From JAHCHG01 sp041394845 (GTDB lineage Bacteria; Acidobacteriota; Blastocatellia; Pyrinomonadales; Pyrinomonadaceae): a stretch of 64,000 nucleotides of DNA. The notes beneath the pieces were generated by a model. The model did not search any database. It was not told the origin of the DNA and was given only the letters and a program-made list of their open reading frames with translations. The stretch covers positions 1,612,001 through 1,676,000 of the forward strand of contig JAWKHL010000001.1 in assembly GCA_041394845.1 (NCBI GenBank), read 5' to 3'. The position numbers were made by a program, and so were the translations under genes. Shown in pieces: positions 50,467 through 59,624 of this stretch (within the stretch, counting starts at the first letter, position 1; each line of letters begins with the position of its first letter).

Positions 50467-50774
50467 GACATCCCCCTTTTCTTTTCCTTTAGTGGGATAC
50501 CTTCGGAAAAGAAGATGATTTATTTGGTTAGATTCAATTTTGATGTGCTACAAGATTAAACAAAGCCGAACGGCGTGTCAAAAAGAAAACGGGTTAAACC
50601 GGGTCCCGCCCCCCCTCGTTTCAAATATGTTTTTGCGGAAAAAAGTTCCGGTCTTCACCCCGGCATAAGGCTTGCACTGTCAGAATATGGTAGGGACAAT
50701 TATGTTCGGATCGTTTGAAATCGATACGATTTTTCAAACTAAAACGTACGAAATTACAAAAAGGAGAAAATTTT
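50467..50774. other. Divergent intergenic region with sigma-54-like promoter
   Basis: 308 bp between the secreted protein gene (minus) and the CBS gene (plus). Besides the sigma-54-like element at 50661-50676, I see only GC-rich (CCCGCCCCCCC) and AT-rich stretches and the SD AAGGAG at 50761. Confidence 0.55.
50661..50676 (+). promoter_or_regulatory. Sigma-54-type promoter upstream of CBS gene
   Basis: CGGCATAAGGCTTGCA has the GG-N10-GC spacing (GG at 50662-50663, GC at 50674-50675) and TTGCA -12 element of RpoN promoters. The leader from it to the CBS gene ATG is about 90 nt. No enhancer site was identified. Confidence 0.6.
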
Positions 50775-51218
50775 ATGTTAGTCAGAGAAATTATGACCGA
50801 ATCCCCGGCCTGTTGCACTGCCGATACGATCATCGAGGAGGTCGCCCGGTTAATGGTCAAAAATGATTGCGGATGCATACCGGTGGTCGAGGACCAAAAA
50901 ACCTTGAAACCGATCGGGGTCATTACCGATCGGGACATCGTTTGCCGGGCGCTGGCCGAAGGGAGAAATCCGCTTGAGATGAACGCTTCCGACCTGATGA
51001 CCAGAGAAGTTCAAACCGTCAAACCGAACACGACAATCGAGGACTGCTGCAAACTGATGGAGGAAAAACAGATCCGCCGGGTGGCGGTGGTCGATGACAA
51101 CGGCCGGTGCTGCGGAATGGTGGCTCAAGCCGATATCGCCATCAATGCCAATGATCAAAAGACGGCCGAGGTCGTTCAAAAGGTTTCCAAACAAAGCGCC
51201 AGCGGAAGGGCCGGTTAA
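50775..51218 (+). CDS. Cysteine-rich CBS-pair protein
   Basis: 147 aa from the ATG at 50775, 9 nt after AAGGAG. Two CBS domains (about 1-60 and 70-130: VREIMTESPACCTADTIIEE, PIGVITDRDIVCRALAEG, SDLMTREVQTVKPNTTIEDC, RVAVVDDNGRCCGMVAQADI). It has nine cysteines in 147 residues, including CC, CGC, CC and CC pairs. CBS pairs usually bind adenosyl ligands. The many Cys are unusual and could bind metal or respond to redox. Its promoter has sigma-54 character. Confidence 0.88.
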   Translation: MLVREIMTESPACCTADTIIEEVARLMVKNDCGCIPVVEDQKTLKPIGVITDRDIVCRALAEGRNPLEMNASDLMTREVQTVKPNTTIEDCCKLMEEKQIRRVAVVDDNGRCCGMVAQADIAINANDQKTAEVVQKVSKQSASGRAG

Positions 51219-51290
51219 AAAGGTATTATTCCGAACACGGGGCGGCAGCGACGTGGCTGGAATTTAATTGTGGGAAGCACCGTTAAACAG

Positions 51291-51333
51291 AAAAAAGTCC
51301 CGGAAATCGGCTTTCAATTTCCGGGACTTTTTT
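51291..51333. terminator. Bidirectional terminator between CBS gene and atpC
   Basis: AAAAAAGTCCCGGAAAT (51291-51307) pairs with ATTTCCGGGACTTTTTT (51317-51333), a 17-bp stem with a 9-nt loop. It ends both the plus-strand CBS transcript and the minus-strand atpDC transcript. Confidence 0.9.
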
Positions 51334-51349
51334 TCGAGTAAAATCTGCT

Positions 51350-51751
51350 TTATCGGCCCGAGGTGAGCAAAAGCCTGGCCTGAGCCCTTTCGAGTTTCTC
51401 ATTTTCGGTTTCAAACTCTTCCATCGAACCGTCCTTCCAGGCGGCCAGAGCCTTTTCGGCCTCACTTTTTTCCAACCGGGCGGACTCGATGTCGATCTCA
51501 TCGGCTTTCTCGGCAATATCGGCCAGAACCGAAACCTTGTTGGCGCTGATCTCGACAAAACCGCCGGAAATGACTATTTTTTCGGTTCCTCCGGACTTGT
51601 TATAAGACAGGATTCCGGGCTTGAGCGAAGAAATGAGCGGGGCGTGGTTGGTCAAAATGCCGACCTCGCCGCTGATGGTCGGAACCGTCACCGATTCGAC
51701 CGTTTCGCTCAGGACTTTTTTTTCAGGAGTTACAATTTCTAAATTCAACAT
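51350..51751 (-). CDS. atpC: ATP synthase epsilon subunit
   Basis: 133 aa from the ATG at 51751 (MLNLEIVTPEKKVLSETVES); an earlier in-frame start at 51808 lies in the repeat tract. The beta-sandwich domain has VGILTNHAPLISSLKPGILS and GGFVEISANKVSVLADIAEK; the C-terminal helical pair (about 85-133) follows. It is the rotor-end regulator of F1. It follows atpD, separated by an ATTTYGG repeat hairpin. Confidence 0.96.
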   Translation of the reverse strand: MLNLEIVTPEKKVLSETVESVTVPTISGEVGILTNHAPLISSLKPGILSYNKSGGTEKIVISGGFVEISANKVSVLADIAEKADEIDIESARLEKSEAEKALAAWKDGSMEEFETENEKLERAQARLLLTSGR

Positions 51752-51754
51752 AGT

Positions 51755-51825
51755 TCGATTTGGGATTTGGGATTTCGGTTTTGGGATTGAAAAATTCCGA
51801 AACCCCAAAACCGAAATCCGAAATT
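51755..51825. repeat. ATTTYGG repeat hairpin between atpD and atpC
   Basis: GGATTTCGGTTTTGGG pairs perfectly with CCCAAAACCGAAATCC, with an 18-nt spacer. The arms and flanks are tandem ATTTYGG units. It could give different mRNA stability for atpD and atpC. Confidence 0.8.
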
Positions 51826-51826
51826 G

Positions 51827-53338
51827 TTAGGCCGAAGCCGCCATCTTCTGCGCCTTCTCGCGGGCTTCTTCGATGGTTCCGACCATATAGAAGGATTGCT
51901 CGGGCATATCGTCGCACTTGCCTTCGATGATCTCGCGGAAGCCTTTGATGGTTTCCTCGACCTTGACGTATTTGCCCGGCAGACCGGTGAACTGTTCGCC
52001 GACGTGGAACGGTTGCGAGAAGAAACGCTGAACTTTCCGGGCGCGGGCAACCGTCAGTTTGTCCTCTTCGCTCAATTCGTCGAGCCCCAAAATGGCGATG
52101 ATGTCCTGCAGATCCTTGTACCGCTGGAGAATCTGTTTGACCGCCTGCGCGGTGTTGTAATGTTCATCGCCGACGATCTGCGGATCGAGAATCCGCGAGT
52201 TCGATGCCAGCGGGTCAACCGCCGGATAAATCCCCAGTTCGACGATCTGACGCGAAAGCGCCGTGACGGCGTCGAGGTGAGCGAAGGTGGTCGCCGGAGC
52301 AGGGTCGGTGTAGTCGTCGGCCGGAACGTAAACGGCCTGGATCGAGGTGATGGCCCCGGTTTTGGTCGAAGTGATCCGCTCCTGCATCTCGCCCATCTCG
52401 GTCGCCAAATTCGGCTGGTAACCCACCGCCGAAGGCATCCGTCCGAGCAGAGCCGACACTTCCGAACCGGCCTGCGTAAAGCGGAAGATGTTGTCAACGA
52501 AAAACAGCACGTCGTTGCCCTGATCGCGGAAATATTCGGCCACCGTCAAACCGGAAAGCGCGACCCGCAGGCGGGCTCCGGGCGGTTCGGTCATCTGACC
52601 GTAGATGAGGGAAACTTTGGATTCCTCGATCGCCGCCTTATCGACCTTGTTCAGATTAAACGCGCCGGATTCCTCAAATGCGTGCATGAAATCGTCGCCG
52701 TATCGGATGACTTTCGATTCGACCATTTCGCGCAAAAGGTCATTCCCTTCGCGGGTTCTTTCGCCGACTCCGGCGAAAACCGAAAAGCCCTCGCGGCCCT
52801 TGGCGACGTTGTTGATGAGTTCCATGATGAGAACCGTTTTGCCGACCCCGGCCCCGCCGAAAAGACCGATCTTCCCGCCGCGCAGAAATGGCTGGATGAG
52901 GTCGATGACCTTGATCCCGGTTTCGAACATCTCGAGTTCGGTCGATTGCTCGTCAAAACTCGGCGCGTGGCGGTGGATCGGATAGCGGATTTCGGCTTTG
53001 ACCTCGCCCAGTTCATCAACCGGGTCGCCGATGACGTTCATCACCCGTCCCAGAGTCGCTTCACCGACCGGGACCGTGATCGGGCCGCCGGTGTCGATAA
53101 CCTTCATCCCCCGAACCATACCGTCGGTCGGCAGCATCGAAACCGCGCGAACCCGGCCTTCCCCCAAATGCTGCTGCACCTCAACCACAACGTCGATGTC
53201 CTCTTCGACGTCGAAGCCTTCCGAAGTAACCCGCAGGGCCTGATAAATCGGGGGCAAATAATTGTCCGAAAATTCTACGTCAACGACCGGACCGATGATC
53301 TGCACGATCTGTCCGATTTGTCCGTTTTCATTAGCCAT
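51827..53338 (-). CDS. atpD: ATP synthase beta subunit
   Basis: 503 aa. IIGPVVDVEFSDNYLPPIYQ opens the beta-barrel, GGAGVGKTVLIMELINNVAK is the P-loop, then GVGERTREGNDL, VSLIYGQMTEPPGARLRVAL, LFFVDNIFRFTQAGSEVSAL and the C-terminal helical domain (LGLDELSEEDKL). It is the catalytic subunit of F1 ATP synthase. Only atpC follows; the next upstream gene is on the other strand, so atpDC stands apart from the other atp genes. Confidence 0.98.
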   Translation of the reverse strand: MANENGQIGQIVQIIGPVVDVEFSDNYLPPIYQALRVTSEGFDVEEDIDVVVEVQQHLGEGRVRAVSMLPTDGMVRGMKVIDTGGPITVPVGEATLGRVMNVIGDPVDELGEVKAEIRYPIHRHAPSFDEQSTELEMFETGIKVIDLIQPFLRGGKIGLFGGAGVGKTVLIMELINNVAKGREGFSVFAGVGERTREGNDLLREMVESKVIRYGDDFMHAFEESGAFNLNKVDKAAIEESKVSLIYGQMTEPPGARLRVALSGLTVAEYFRDQGNDVLFFVDNIFRFTQAGSEVSALLGRMPSAVGYQPNLATEMGEMQERITSTKTGAITSIQAVYVPADDYTDPAPATTFAHLDAVTALSRQIVELGIYPAVDPLASNSRILDPQIVGDEHYNTAQAVKQILQRYKDLQDIIAILGLDELSEEDKLTVARARKVQRFFSQPFHVGEQFTGLPGKYVKVEETIKGFREIIEGKCDDMPEQSFYMVGTIEEAREKAQKMAASA

Positions 53339-53480
53339 TTTAATAAACTCCCAAAAAATATTTTTATTTAAAAAGGTGTGTTAACAAAGAGGAAAGAGTA
53401 TCATAAAGCGGTGCGAATTGGCAAAGCCCGCTTGTGAAAAAATGCATTTGCACCGAAAGGCGAAAAACCGCTCTTCGGGG

Positions 53481-54314
53481 ATGCTTTATCTTTCAGGACT
53501 TTTTATACTGTATTTCATGAAATGGCTGGGCGGAGTTTTGGCGTTGGGATCCTTCGGTTTACTTTATCTGCTGGAGAAAAAACGGCCTTTGCGAAGGGAG
53601 ATCGAACCGAAACCGATCAACACCCTGCGCAATCTGGCAATCGCCACAACGGCCGGAGCGGCCGTTTACCTTCTGGAAAAACCCATCACCCGCAAACTGA
53701 CCCGTCTGGTCGAAGGAAATGATCTGGGTTTGCTGAAAAAGCTGGACCTGCCCGATTGGGCGGAAACCGCCGCCGCCGTCGTTCTGCTCGATTACACCCT
53801 TTATTTGTGGCACGTTCTGACCCATAAAGCTCCCTTTTTATGGCGCTTTCACCGGGTCCATCACGCCGATCTCGATCTGACGGCTTCGACCGCGATTCGT
53901 TTTCACTTCGGCGAAATGGCGATATCGGTTCTCTTTCGCGCCGGTCAGATAATCCTCATCGGGGTTTCCCCGAAAGCCCTCTCGATCTGGCAAAAACTCC
54001 TTCTTCTCAGCATTGTCTTTCATCATTCAAACATCAGACTGCCAAAAGATTTTGAGGAAAAACTCGAACTGCTGATCATGACTCCCCGCCTTCACGGGAT
54101 TCATCACTCGTCGCGCCTGGAAGAAATGGATTCCAACTGGTCGAGCGGTTTGAGCCTGTGGGATCTTTTGCACGGAACTTTCCGCCAAGACGTCCGGCAG
54201 GAAAGGATCGTTATCGGCGTTCCCGATCTTGATCGGCCGGATCAGGTAACTCTCGGAAAAATGCTGACCGCGCCGTTTTCCGCCGAAGAGAAACCAGAGA
54301 TGTTGGAGGATTAA
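53481..54314 (+). CDS. Fatty acid hydroxylase/sterol desaturase family protein
   Basis: 277 aa if it starts at 53481; ATG 53442 and ATG 53517 are also possible, none with a clear SD. The histidine boxes of the di-iron hydroxylase superfamily are visible: LWHVLTH, FHRVHHADLD, FHHSN and HGIHHSS. Several TM helices surround them (LSGLFILYFMKWLGGVLALG, ISVLFRAGQIILIGVS). Members oxidise sterols, carotenoids or fatty acids at the membrane; the substrate is unknown. Confidence 0.85.
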   Translation: MLYLSGLFILYFMKWLGGVLALGSFGLLYLLEKKRPLRREIEPKPINTLRNLAIATTAGAAVYLLEKPITRKLTRLVEGNDLGLLKKLDLPDWAETAAAVVLLDYTLYLWHVLTHKAPFLWRFHRVHHADLDLTASTAIRFHFGEMAISVLFRAGQIILIGVSPKALSIWQKLLLLSIVFHHSNIRLPKDFEEKLELLIMTPRLHGIHHSSRLEEMDSNWSSGLSLWDLLHGTFRQDVRQERIVIGVPDLDRPDQVTLGKMLTAPFSAEEKPEMLED

Positions 54315-54465
54315 ACAAAAAAGCGTTTTCGCTCTCAAGACAATAATTCTTAAACGAATTCCGACCGGCCGTTTTTTTATGCCAACTATTTATTGACACT
54401 CCGAAAGCCTTTTAGTAGCCTCAGTATTATAATTTTTTCTTAACGAGAGGATATTTTTTAAGGAT

Positions 54466-55443
54466 TTGAGCAACATTAAAAAACTAGAACTTCCGCCTCA
54501 GGGCCTGAAAACACTTTTCGGCGTTCAAGACCAAAATATCAAATATCTCGAAGCTCTTCTAAACATTAATATCGGCGCTCGCGGAAACGAGTTGATGATC
54601 GACGGGGAGGCCCGCGATATCGAGACCGTCGAAAAAATCCTGCGCGATTTTGCCGAACTTTTCGAAGAGGGAAATTCCTTTACCGATCAGGAATTGCGCG
54701 ACGCCTTCAAGCAGATCGCCGAAGACCGGGCCTATTCCCTGCGCGATTATTTCACCACCGCCCGCTTCAATCCCTCGGGCAAAAAACAAGTGACGGCCAA
54801 ATCGGCCAACCAGCGGAAATATATCGAAGCGATCCAGAACAACGATCTGGTTTTCGGCATCGGTCCGGCCGGTACCGGAAAGTCTTTCCTCGCAGTCGCA
54901 ATGGCCGTTCAGGCGCTCTTCGAAAAAAAGGTCTCGCGGATCATTTTGACCCGGCCGGCGGTTGAAGCCGGGGAAAAACTCGGTTTTCTTCCGGGCGATC
55001 TGCAGGACAAGGTCGATCCCTATCTGCGCCCTCTTTACGACGCATTGTTTGACCTGGTCGACACCGAAAAAGTCACCAAGATGCTGGAAAAACGGATCAT
55101 CGAGATCGCCCCGCTGGCCTTTATGCGCGGACGAACCCTCTCTTCGGCTTTCATCATTCTGGACGAGGCGCAAAACACGACCAGCGAACAGATGAAGATG
55201 TTCCTGACGCGGATCGGGTTCGGTTCGAAAGCCGTCGTGACCGGAGACAAAACCCAGATTGATCTGCCTTTCGGACGGAAAAGTGGAATCAAGGAGGCCG
55301 AAAAAATTCTGGCCGGGATCGAGGGGATCGAGTTCATTCATTTCAGCGACAAGGACGTGGTTCGCCACAAACTGGTTCAGATGATCGTCCGGGCTTACGA
55401 AAATTACTCCAACCAAAATCCGGAAAAGGAAGAGGAAAACTAA
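54466..55443 (+). CDS. PhoH family ATPase
   Basis: 325 aa, starting with TTG at 54466; no in-frame ATG lies near. An AAGGA sits very close to it and GAGAGG lies farther upstream. The N-terminal KH-like region (about 5-65) is followed by VFGIGPAGTGKSFLAVAMAV (Walker A), TRPAVEAGEKLGFLPGDLQD and AFIILDEAQNTTSEQMKMFL (Walker B). PhoH proteins are ATPases linked to RNA metabolism. The usual neighbour ybeY is found about 5.4 kb downstream instead. Confidence 0.95.
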   Translation: MSNIKKLELPPQGLKTLFGVQDQNIKYLEALLNINIGARGNELMIDGEARDIETVEKILRDFAELFEEGNSFTDQELRDAFKQIAEDRAYSLRDYFTTARFNPSGKKQVTAKSANQRKYIEAIQNNDLVFGIGPAGTGKSFLAVAMAVQALFEKKVSRIILTRPAVEAGEKLGFLPGDLQDKVDPYLRPLYDALFDLVDTEKVTKMLEKRIIEIAPLAFMRGRTLSSAFIILDEAQNTTSEQMKMFLTRIGFGSKAVVTGDKTQIDLPFGRKSGIKEAEKILAGIEGIEFIHFSDKDVVRHKLVQMIVRAYENYSNQNPEKEEEN

Positions 55444-55501
55444 AACCCGGGAGCAAACCGATCGGATCGCCCCGCCAAAAACCCTGAAGAAAAATAAATT
55501 T

Positions 55502-55643
55502 TCTGTAACTAAAGTTTTTTTATATTTAGCCACAGAGATCACCGAGCACTCAGAGACAAATCGTTTGATCGACAAAAAACCCCCTCTGTGTCCTCTGTGA
55601 TCTCTGTGGCTAGATAAATTCTTAATACATTTAGATTACACAG
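55502..55643. repeat. MITE-like element family 2, copy 2
   Basis: It matches 30398-30540 in the same orientation, including TTAGCCACAGAGATCACCGA, ATCGTTTGATCGACAAAA and the complement CTCTGTGATCTCTGTGGCTA. Outer ends are TCTGTAACTAAAGT and TTAGATTACACAG. It lies between phoH and the histidine kinase gene. Confidence 0.85.
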
Positions 55644-55754
55644 TATTGAATTTGAATTTCCGGGAAAAATCCTGAACAATAGAGGTTCGTTTTTTTCTTC
55701 CGAATTTTCTTTTTTCAAAGTTCAAAACCGGTTTTTTCGGTCAACACATTTATC

Positions 55755-58700
55755 ATGGATTTCCGCCAGGCACTAAAACCAATTCGGCTGAAAAACCGGG
55801 CTTTTGTTTTCCTGTGCGGAATTTTGCTTTCGGGAACGGTAATTTTCCCCCAGAAAACATCTCAAACCAAAGATTCTTCCCCCGACCTCGGCGATCTCAG
55901 CCGCCCAAATCTAAAGGTCTTTTCGGATAAAAACGGGCTTCCCGTCAACACCGTGATGACCCTTGAAAGGGATCAACGCGGTTATTTGTGGATCGGAACG
56001 CAGGACGGTGCGGTTTATTACAACGGGAACAAATTAACCGTCGTCAACATGCCCAATCCGACGGTTTCCAATTACATCTACGATATTCTGGCATCCCCCG
56101 ACGGCAAGCTCTGGTTCGGCACCGGCGGGGGCGGAGTCCACGTTCTCTCGGACGGCCAATGGCAGACCTACCGGAAAAAAGACGGTCTGATCAGCGATGC
56201 CATCCGGGCCTTTTTGCAAACCTTCGGTTCGAATGGCGAACCGATCATCTGGATCGGAACGAGGGACGGGCTCAGCAAATTTTCGAACGGCGCCTGGACC
56301 AATTTCGATGACCGCACGGGATTGCCGGAAAATCGTGTCCGAAGCCTGCTGGAAACGACCGAATCGGACGGAACCCAAACGCTCTGGATCGGAACCTACG
56401 GCGGTTTGGCCGTCTGGCGACCGGACGGCGAGAAAAAAGTTTTTGACATCAATTCCGGTTTGCCCGGCAATATCATCTATTGCCTGCTAAAAACGCAAAA
56501 TAAAAACGGTTCCGAAATTGTCTGGGCCGGAACCGATAAAGGACTGGCCAAACGGGAAGACGGCGTTTGGAAGGTTTTCGGCGACCAGTCCGAAATACTG
56601 ACCCATCCGGTTCGCTCTCTTCACGAAAGCGTCAAATCCGACGGGACCAAAACCCTCTGGGTCGGCTTCGGAAACGACGGACTGGCTTATCTTGAGAATT
56701 CGGAATGGCATTTTTTGAATGAAAAGCAGGGTCTTCCGAACAATCTGGTTTTCGCTTTTGCCGACTCGGGAGCCCCGGACGGTTCGGTCTGGATCTCGAC
56801 CTTGGGCGCGGGTCTGGCCCGTTTCGACCGAAGCAACTGGCGTTCGCTCGACGAAAAGGTCGGTCTGGCCAATAAACTCGTTTTCGGCATTTCCGAGACC
56901 CGATCTTCCGAAAGCGGGGAAACCTTTTGGTTCGGAACCTACGGCGACGGGATAACCCGTTTTGAAAACGGGGGATGGAAAACCTTTACGGTCCGGGACG
57001 GGCTTCCCAACGACTTTACCCATTGCATGTACGTTTGGGAAAAAGCCGAGGGCGGACAAATCCTTTACGTCGGCACCGAAAGCGGTCTCGCCCGTTGGGA
57101 AAACGGCAGATTTCAGAACATTCCCCTGATCACAAAAGCCCCTTTTAATGAGGTTTGGAAGATCGGCGAGACCTTTTCGGAAAACGGGAAAAGGGCCTTG
57201 TTGGTCGGAACCAACGGAGGTCTTATCCGAATCATTGACGGGGAACAGAGGGTCTTCACCAAAGAGGACGGTTTGCCCGATATCCGGATCCGCACCTTTT
57301 TGGAGACGATCGCCCCGGACGGCAAAAAAACGCTCTGGGTGGGAACCTACGGCGGAGGGCTGGCCAAATTTGACGGCGAAAAATGGACGGTGTTGAACGG
57401 AGAAAAGGGACTGCCCAACAACCGGGTCTATTGTTTGAAGGAAATTGAGAGTGAAGGCGTCCGTCAACTCTGGATCGGAACCGGCGGCGGGATCGCCATT
57501 TTAAACCTCGATTCGGAAAAATCCGATCTGCTGATCCTTTCGACCGAAAGCGGTCATTTGCCCAACGATTCCGTCAATCAGATTTTTACCGACATCCAAA
57601 AACGCATTTACGTTACCACCAACAAGGGGGTCGCCCGGATCACGCCGAATCCGGATTCGAGCGATGCCCGAAATTACGAAACCTATATTTTCACCACCGA
57701 GGACGGTCTGCCCAGCAACGAAACGATCGCCGGTTCGAGTTTTACCGACAGCCGCAACCGTTTGTGGATCGGAACCGTCTCCGGTCTGGCCCTGCTCGAT
57801 GTTTCGCAGGAATTTCCGGACACCGATCCCGACCCGCTTTTTCTGGAAAGGGTTTTGATCGACGGCCGGGAGGAAAAACTGCCCCCCGACACCGAACTGG
57901 CCTATTACAAAAACAATCTGGTTTTTGAATTTGCCATGCCCGCCGGGTTTCGGGAATCGGCCACCGTTTACCGGACCCAGATGGTCAATCTTGAGGAAAA
58001 ACCGACCGATTGGACCCGCGAACCCCGCCGCGAGTTCAGCTATGTCCCGCCCGGCGATTTTATTTTCCGGGTTTGGGGAAAGGACGCCAGCGGCAACATT
58101 TCCGGGCCGATCGAAATTCCTTTCAGCGTCCGTCCCGCCTGGTGGCAAACCTGGTGGGCTTTCGCCCTCTACCTGCTCGGAGCCGCCGGTCTGGCCACTT
58201 TGATCGCCTTTGCCGTTTACCGCAACCGGTTGCAAAGAATGCTCGAACTGGAAAGGGTCCGGACCCGGATCGCGACCGATCTGCACGATGACATCGGGGC
58301 CAGTTTGTCGCAGATCTCGATCCTCAGCGAGATCCTGGCGGGCGAAAACAACCACCGCGAAGAAGAAGAAAAGCGTTCCCTGAAGATCATCGCCGAGACG
58401 TCCCGCGAACTGACCAGTTCGATGAGCGACGTGATTTGGGCGATCAATCCGAAACGCGATCATCTGCGCGATCTCATCCGGCGAATGCGCCGTTTTGCCA
58501 GCGATATTTTGACCGCCAAGGACATTGATTTCAGCTTTCAGGTTCCCTCGACCGAACTGGATCAAAGGCTCGATGTCGATATCCGCCAACAGGTCTATCT
58601 GGTTTTCAAGGAAAGCGTCAATAACGCCGTCAAACATTCCGAATGCACCAGAATCGATATCGAATTCAAGACCGACGGCAACAATTTCACCCTCTCTGTC

Positions 58701-58877
58701 CGGGACAACGGCCGGGGTTTTGAGATCGAGGAAGACCCGGACGGCAACGGACTTCTGAGCATGCGTTGGCGGGCCGAAAATGTCGGGGGAAAACTGGTGA
58801 TCGAAAGCCGCCCCGGCCAGGGAACAAACATCCGTCTGAGCGTTCCGCTCAAGAAACCACTTAATATCGGGAGATAA
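55755..58877 (+). CDS. Propeller-type two-component sensor histidine kinase
   Basis: 1040 aa. Signal/TM at about 20-33 (AFVFLCGILLSGTVIF). Periplasmic regulator-propeller repeats occupy about 45-690, with recurring LWIGTxDG-type units (for example LWIGTQDG, LWFGTGGGG, LWVGTYGGG), then a Y_Y_Y domain (about 700-795) and a TM helix at about 803-824 (FALYLLGAAGLATLIAFAVY). The cytosolic kinase is HisKA_3/HATPase: His844 in TDLHDDIGASLSQ and NGRGFEI/NGLLSMRWRAENVGG as the ATP-binding region. It pairs with the NarL-type regulator 60 nt downstream. The ligand is unknown. Confidence 0.95.
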   Translation: MDFRQALKPIRLKNRAFVFLCGILLSGTVIFPQKTSQTKDSSPDLGDLSRPNLKVFSDKNGLPVNTVMTLERDQRGYLWIGTQDGAVYYNGNKLTVVNMPNPTVSNYIYDILASPDGKLWFGTGGGGVHVLSDGQWQTYRKKDGLISDAIRAFLQTFGSNGEPIIWIGTRDGLSKFSNGAWTNFDDRTGLPENRVRSLLETTESDGTQTLWIGTYGGLAVWRPDGEKKVFDINSGLPGNIIYCLLKTQNKNGSEIVWAGTDKGLAKREDGVWKVFGDQSEILTHPVRSLHESVKSDGTKTLWVGFGNDGLAYLENSEWHFLNEKQGLPNNLVFAFADSGAPDGSVWISTLGAGLARFDRSNWRSLDEKVGLANKLVFGISETRSSESGETFWFGTYGDGITRFENGGWKTFTVRDGLPNDFTHCMYVWEKAEGGQILYVGTESGLARWENGRFQNIPLITKAPFNEVWKIGETFSENGKRALLVGTNGGLIRIIDGEQRVFTKEDGLPDIRIRTFLETIAPDGKKTLWVGTYGGGLAKFDGEKWTVLNGEKGLPNNRVYCLKEIESEGVRQLWIGTGGGIAILNLDSEKSDLLILSTESGHLPNDSVNQIFTDIQKRIYVTTNKGVARITPNPDSSDARNYETYIFTTEDGLPSNETIAGSSFTDSRNRLWIGTVSGLALLDVSQEFPDTDPDPLFLERVLIDGREEKLPPDTELAYYKNNLVFEFAMPAGFRESATVYRTQMVNLEEKPTDWTREPRREFSYVPPGDFIFRVWGKDASGNISGPIEIPFSVRPAWWQTWWAFALYLLGAAGLATLIAFAVYRNRLQRMLELERVRTRIATDLHDDIGASLSQISILSEILAGENNHREEEEKRSLKIIAETSRELTSSMSDVIWAINPKRDHLRDLIRRMRRFASDILTAKDIDFSFQVPSTELDQRLDVDIRQQVYLVFKESVNNAVKHSECTRIDIEFKTDGNNFTLSVRDNGRGFEIEEDPDGNGLLSMRWRAENVGGKLVIESRPGQGTNIRLSVPLKKPLNIGR

Positions 58878-58937
58878 AGCCACCTGAACAGGTGGTGACA
58901 AAATCTCCTCCGGTTTTACAGAATTAATGAAAAGATT

Positions 58938-59624
58938 ATGACCTTTGAAGTTAGCAAAATCAGCGATTTCGATACCAAACCTCTTGATAAAACCGTCCGG
59001 GTTTCCATCGTCGAAGACCGGCCCGAAACCCGCAAGGGATTGGCCCGATTAATTTCCGGCGCCAAGGAATTCGTTTGCGCCGCCACCTATCGTTCGATGG
59101 AGGAGGCCATCGAACATATTCCTCAAAACATGCCCGATCTGGTTCTCTCGGACATCGGTCTGCCGGGAATGAGCGGGATCGAGGGCATCCGCATTCTGAA
59201 AGAACGCTACCCCAATCTTCTGGTTCTGATGCTGAGCGTTTACGACGATGACGACCGGATCATTGAGGCGATCTGCGCCGGAGCCAGCGGTTATTTGCTG
59301 AAAAGCACCTCGACCACCAAATTGATCGCCTCGCTTAAGGAGGTTCTCAACGGGGGCGCTCCGATGTCGCCCGAGATCGCCCGGCGGGTGATGGAACTTT
59401 TCCGGCAATCGCCCCCTCCGAAACAGGTCGATTACGATCTGACCCCGCACGAATTGCGCCTTTTGAAGATGTTGGTCGACGGCCACAACTACAAAACCGC
59501 AGCCTCGGAACTCGGTTTGAGCGTCAACACCATCAGCTTTCATATGCGGCATATCTACGAAAAACTTCAGGTTCATTCCAAATCAGAGGCCGTCGCCAAA
59601 GCGCTCAAAAACCGGATCGTCTGA
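58938..59624 (+). CDS. NarL/FixJ family response regulator
   Basis: 228 aa. The receiver domain (about 18-140) has VSIVEDRPETRKGL, phosphoacceptor Asp72 in LVLSDIGLPGMSG, LSVYDDDDRI and a Lys in YLLKST. The LuxR-type HTH is at about 165-225 (LTPHELRLLKMLVDGHNYKT, AASELGLSVNTISFHMRHIY, EKL). It is the cognate partner of the upstream propeller kinase and likely binds DNA as a dimer after phosphorylation. Confidence 0.96.
   Translation: MTFEVSKISDFDTKPLDKTVRVSIVEDRPETRKGLARLISGAKEFVCAATYRSMEEAIEHIPQNMPDLVLSDIGLPGMSGIEGIRILKERYPNLLVLMLSVYDDDDRIIEAICAGASGYLLKSTSTTKLIASLKEVLNGGAPMSPEIARRVMELFRQSPPPKQVDYDLTPHELRLLKMLVDGHNYKTAASELGLSVNTISFHMRHIYEKLQVHSKSEAVAKALKNRIV

Noticed and set aside
51824..53371. 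515-codon open frame on the plus strand opposite atpD
   Set aside because: It is fully antisense to an unambiguous ATP synthase beta gene; codon bias leaves the opposite strand free of stops. It matches no family.
57501..58901. 466-codon open frame antisense to the histidine kinase
   Set aside because: The plus strand encodes clear propeller, HisKA_3 and HATPase motifs; the antisense frame has none.
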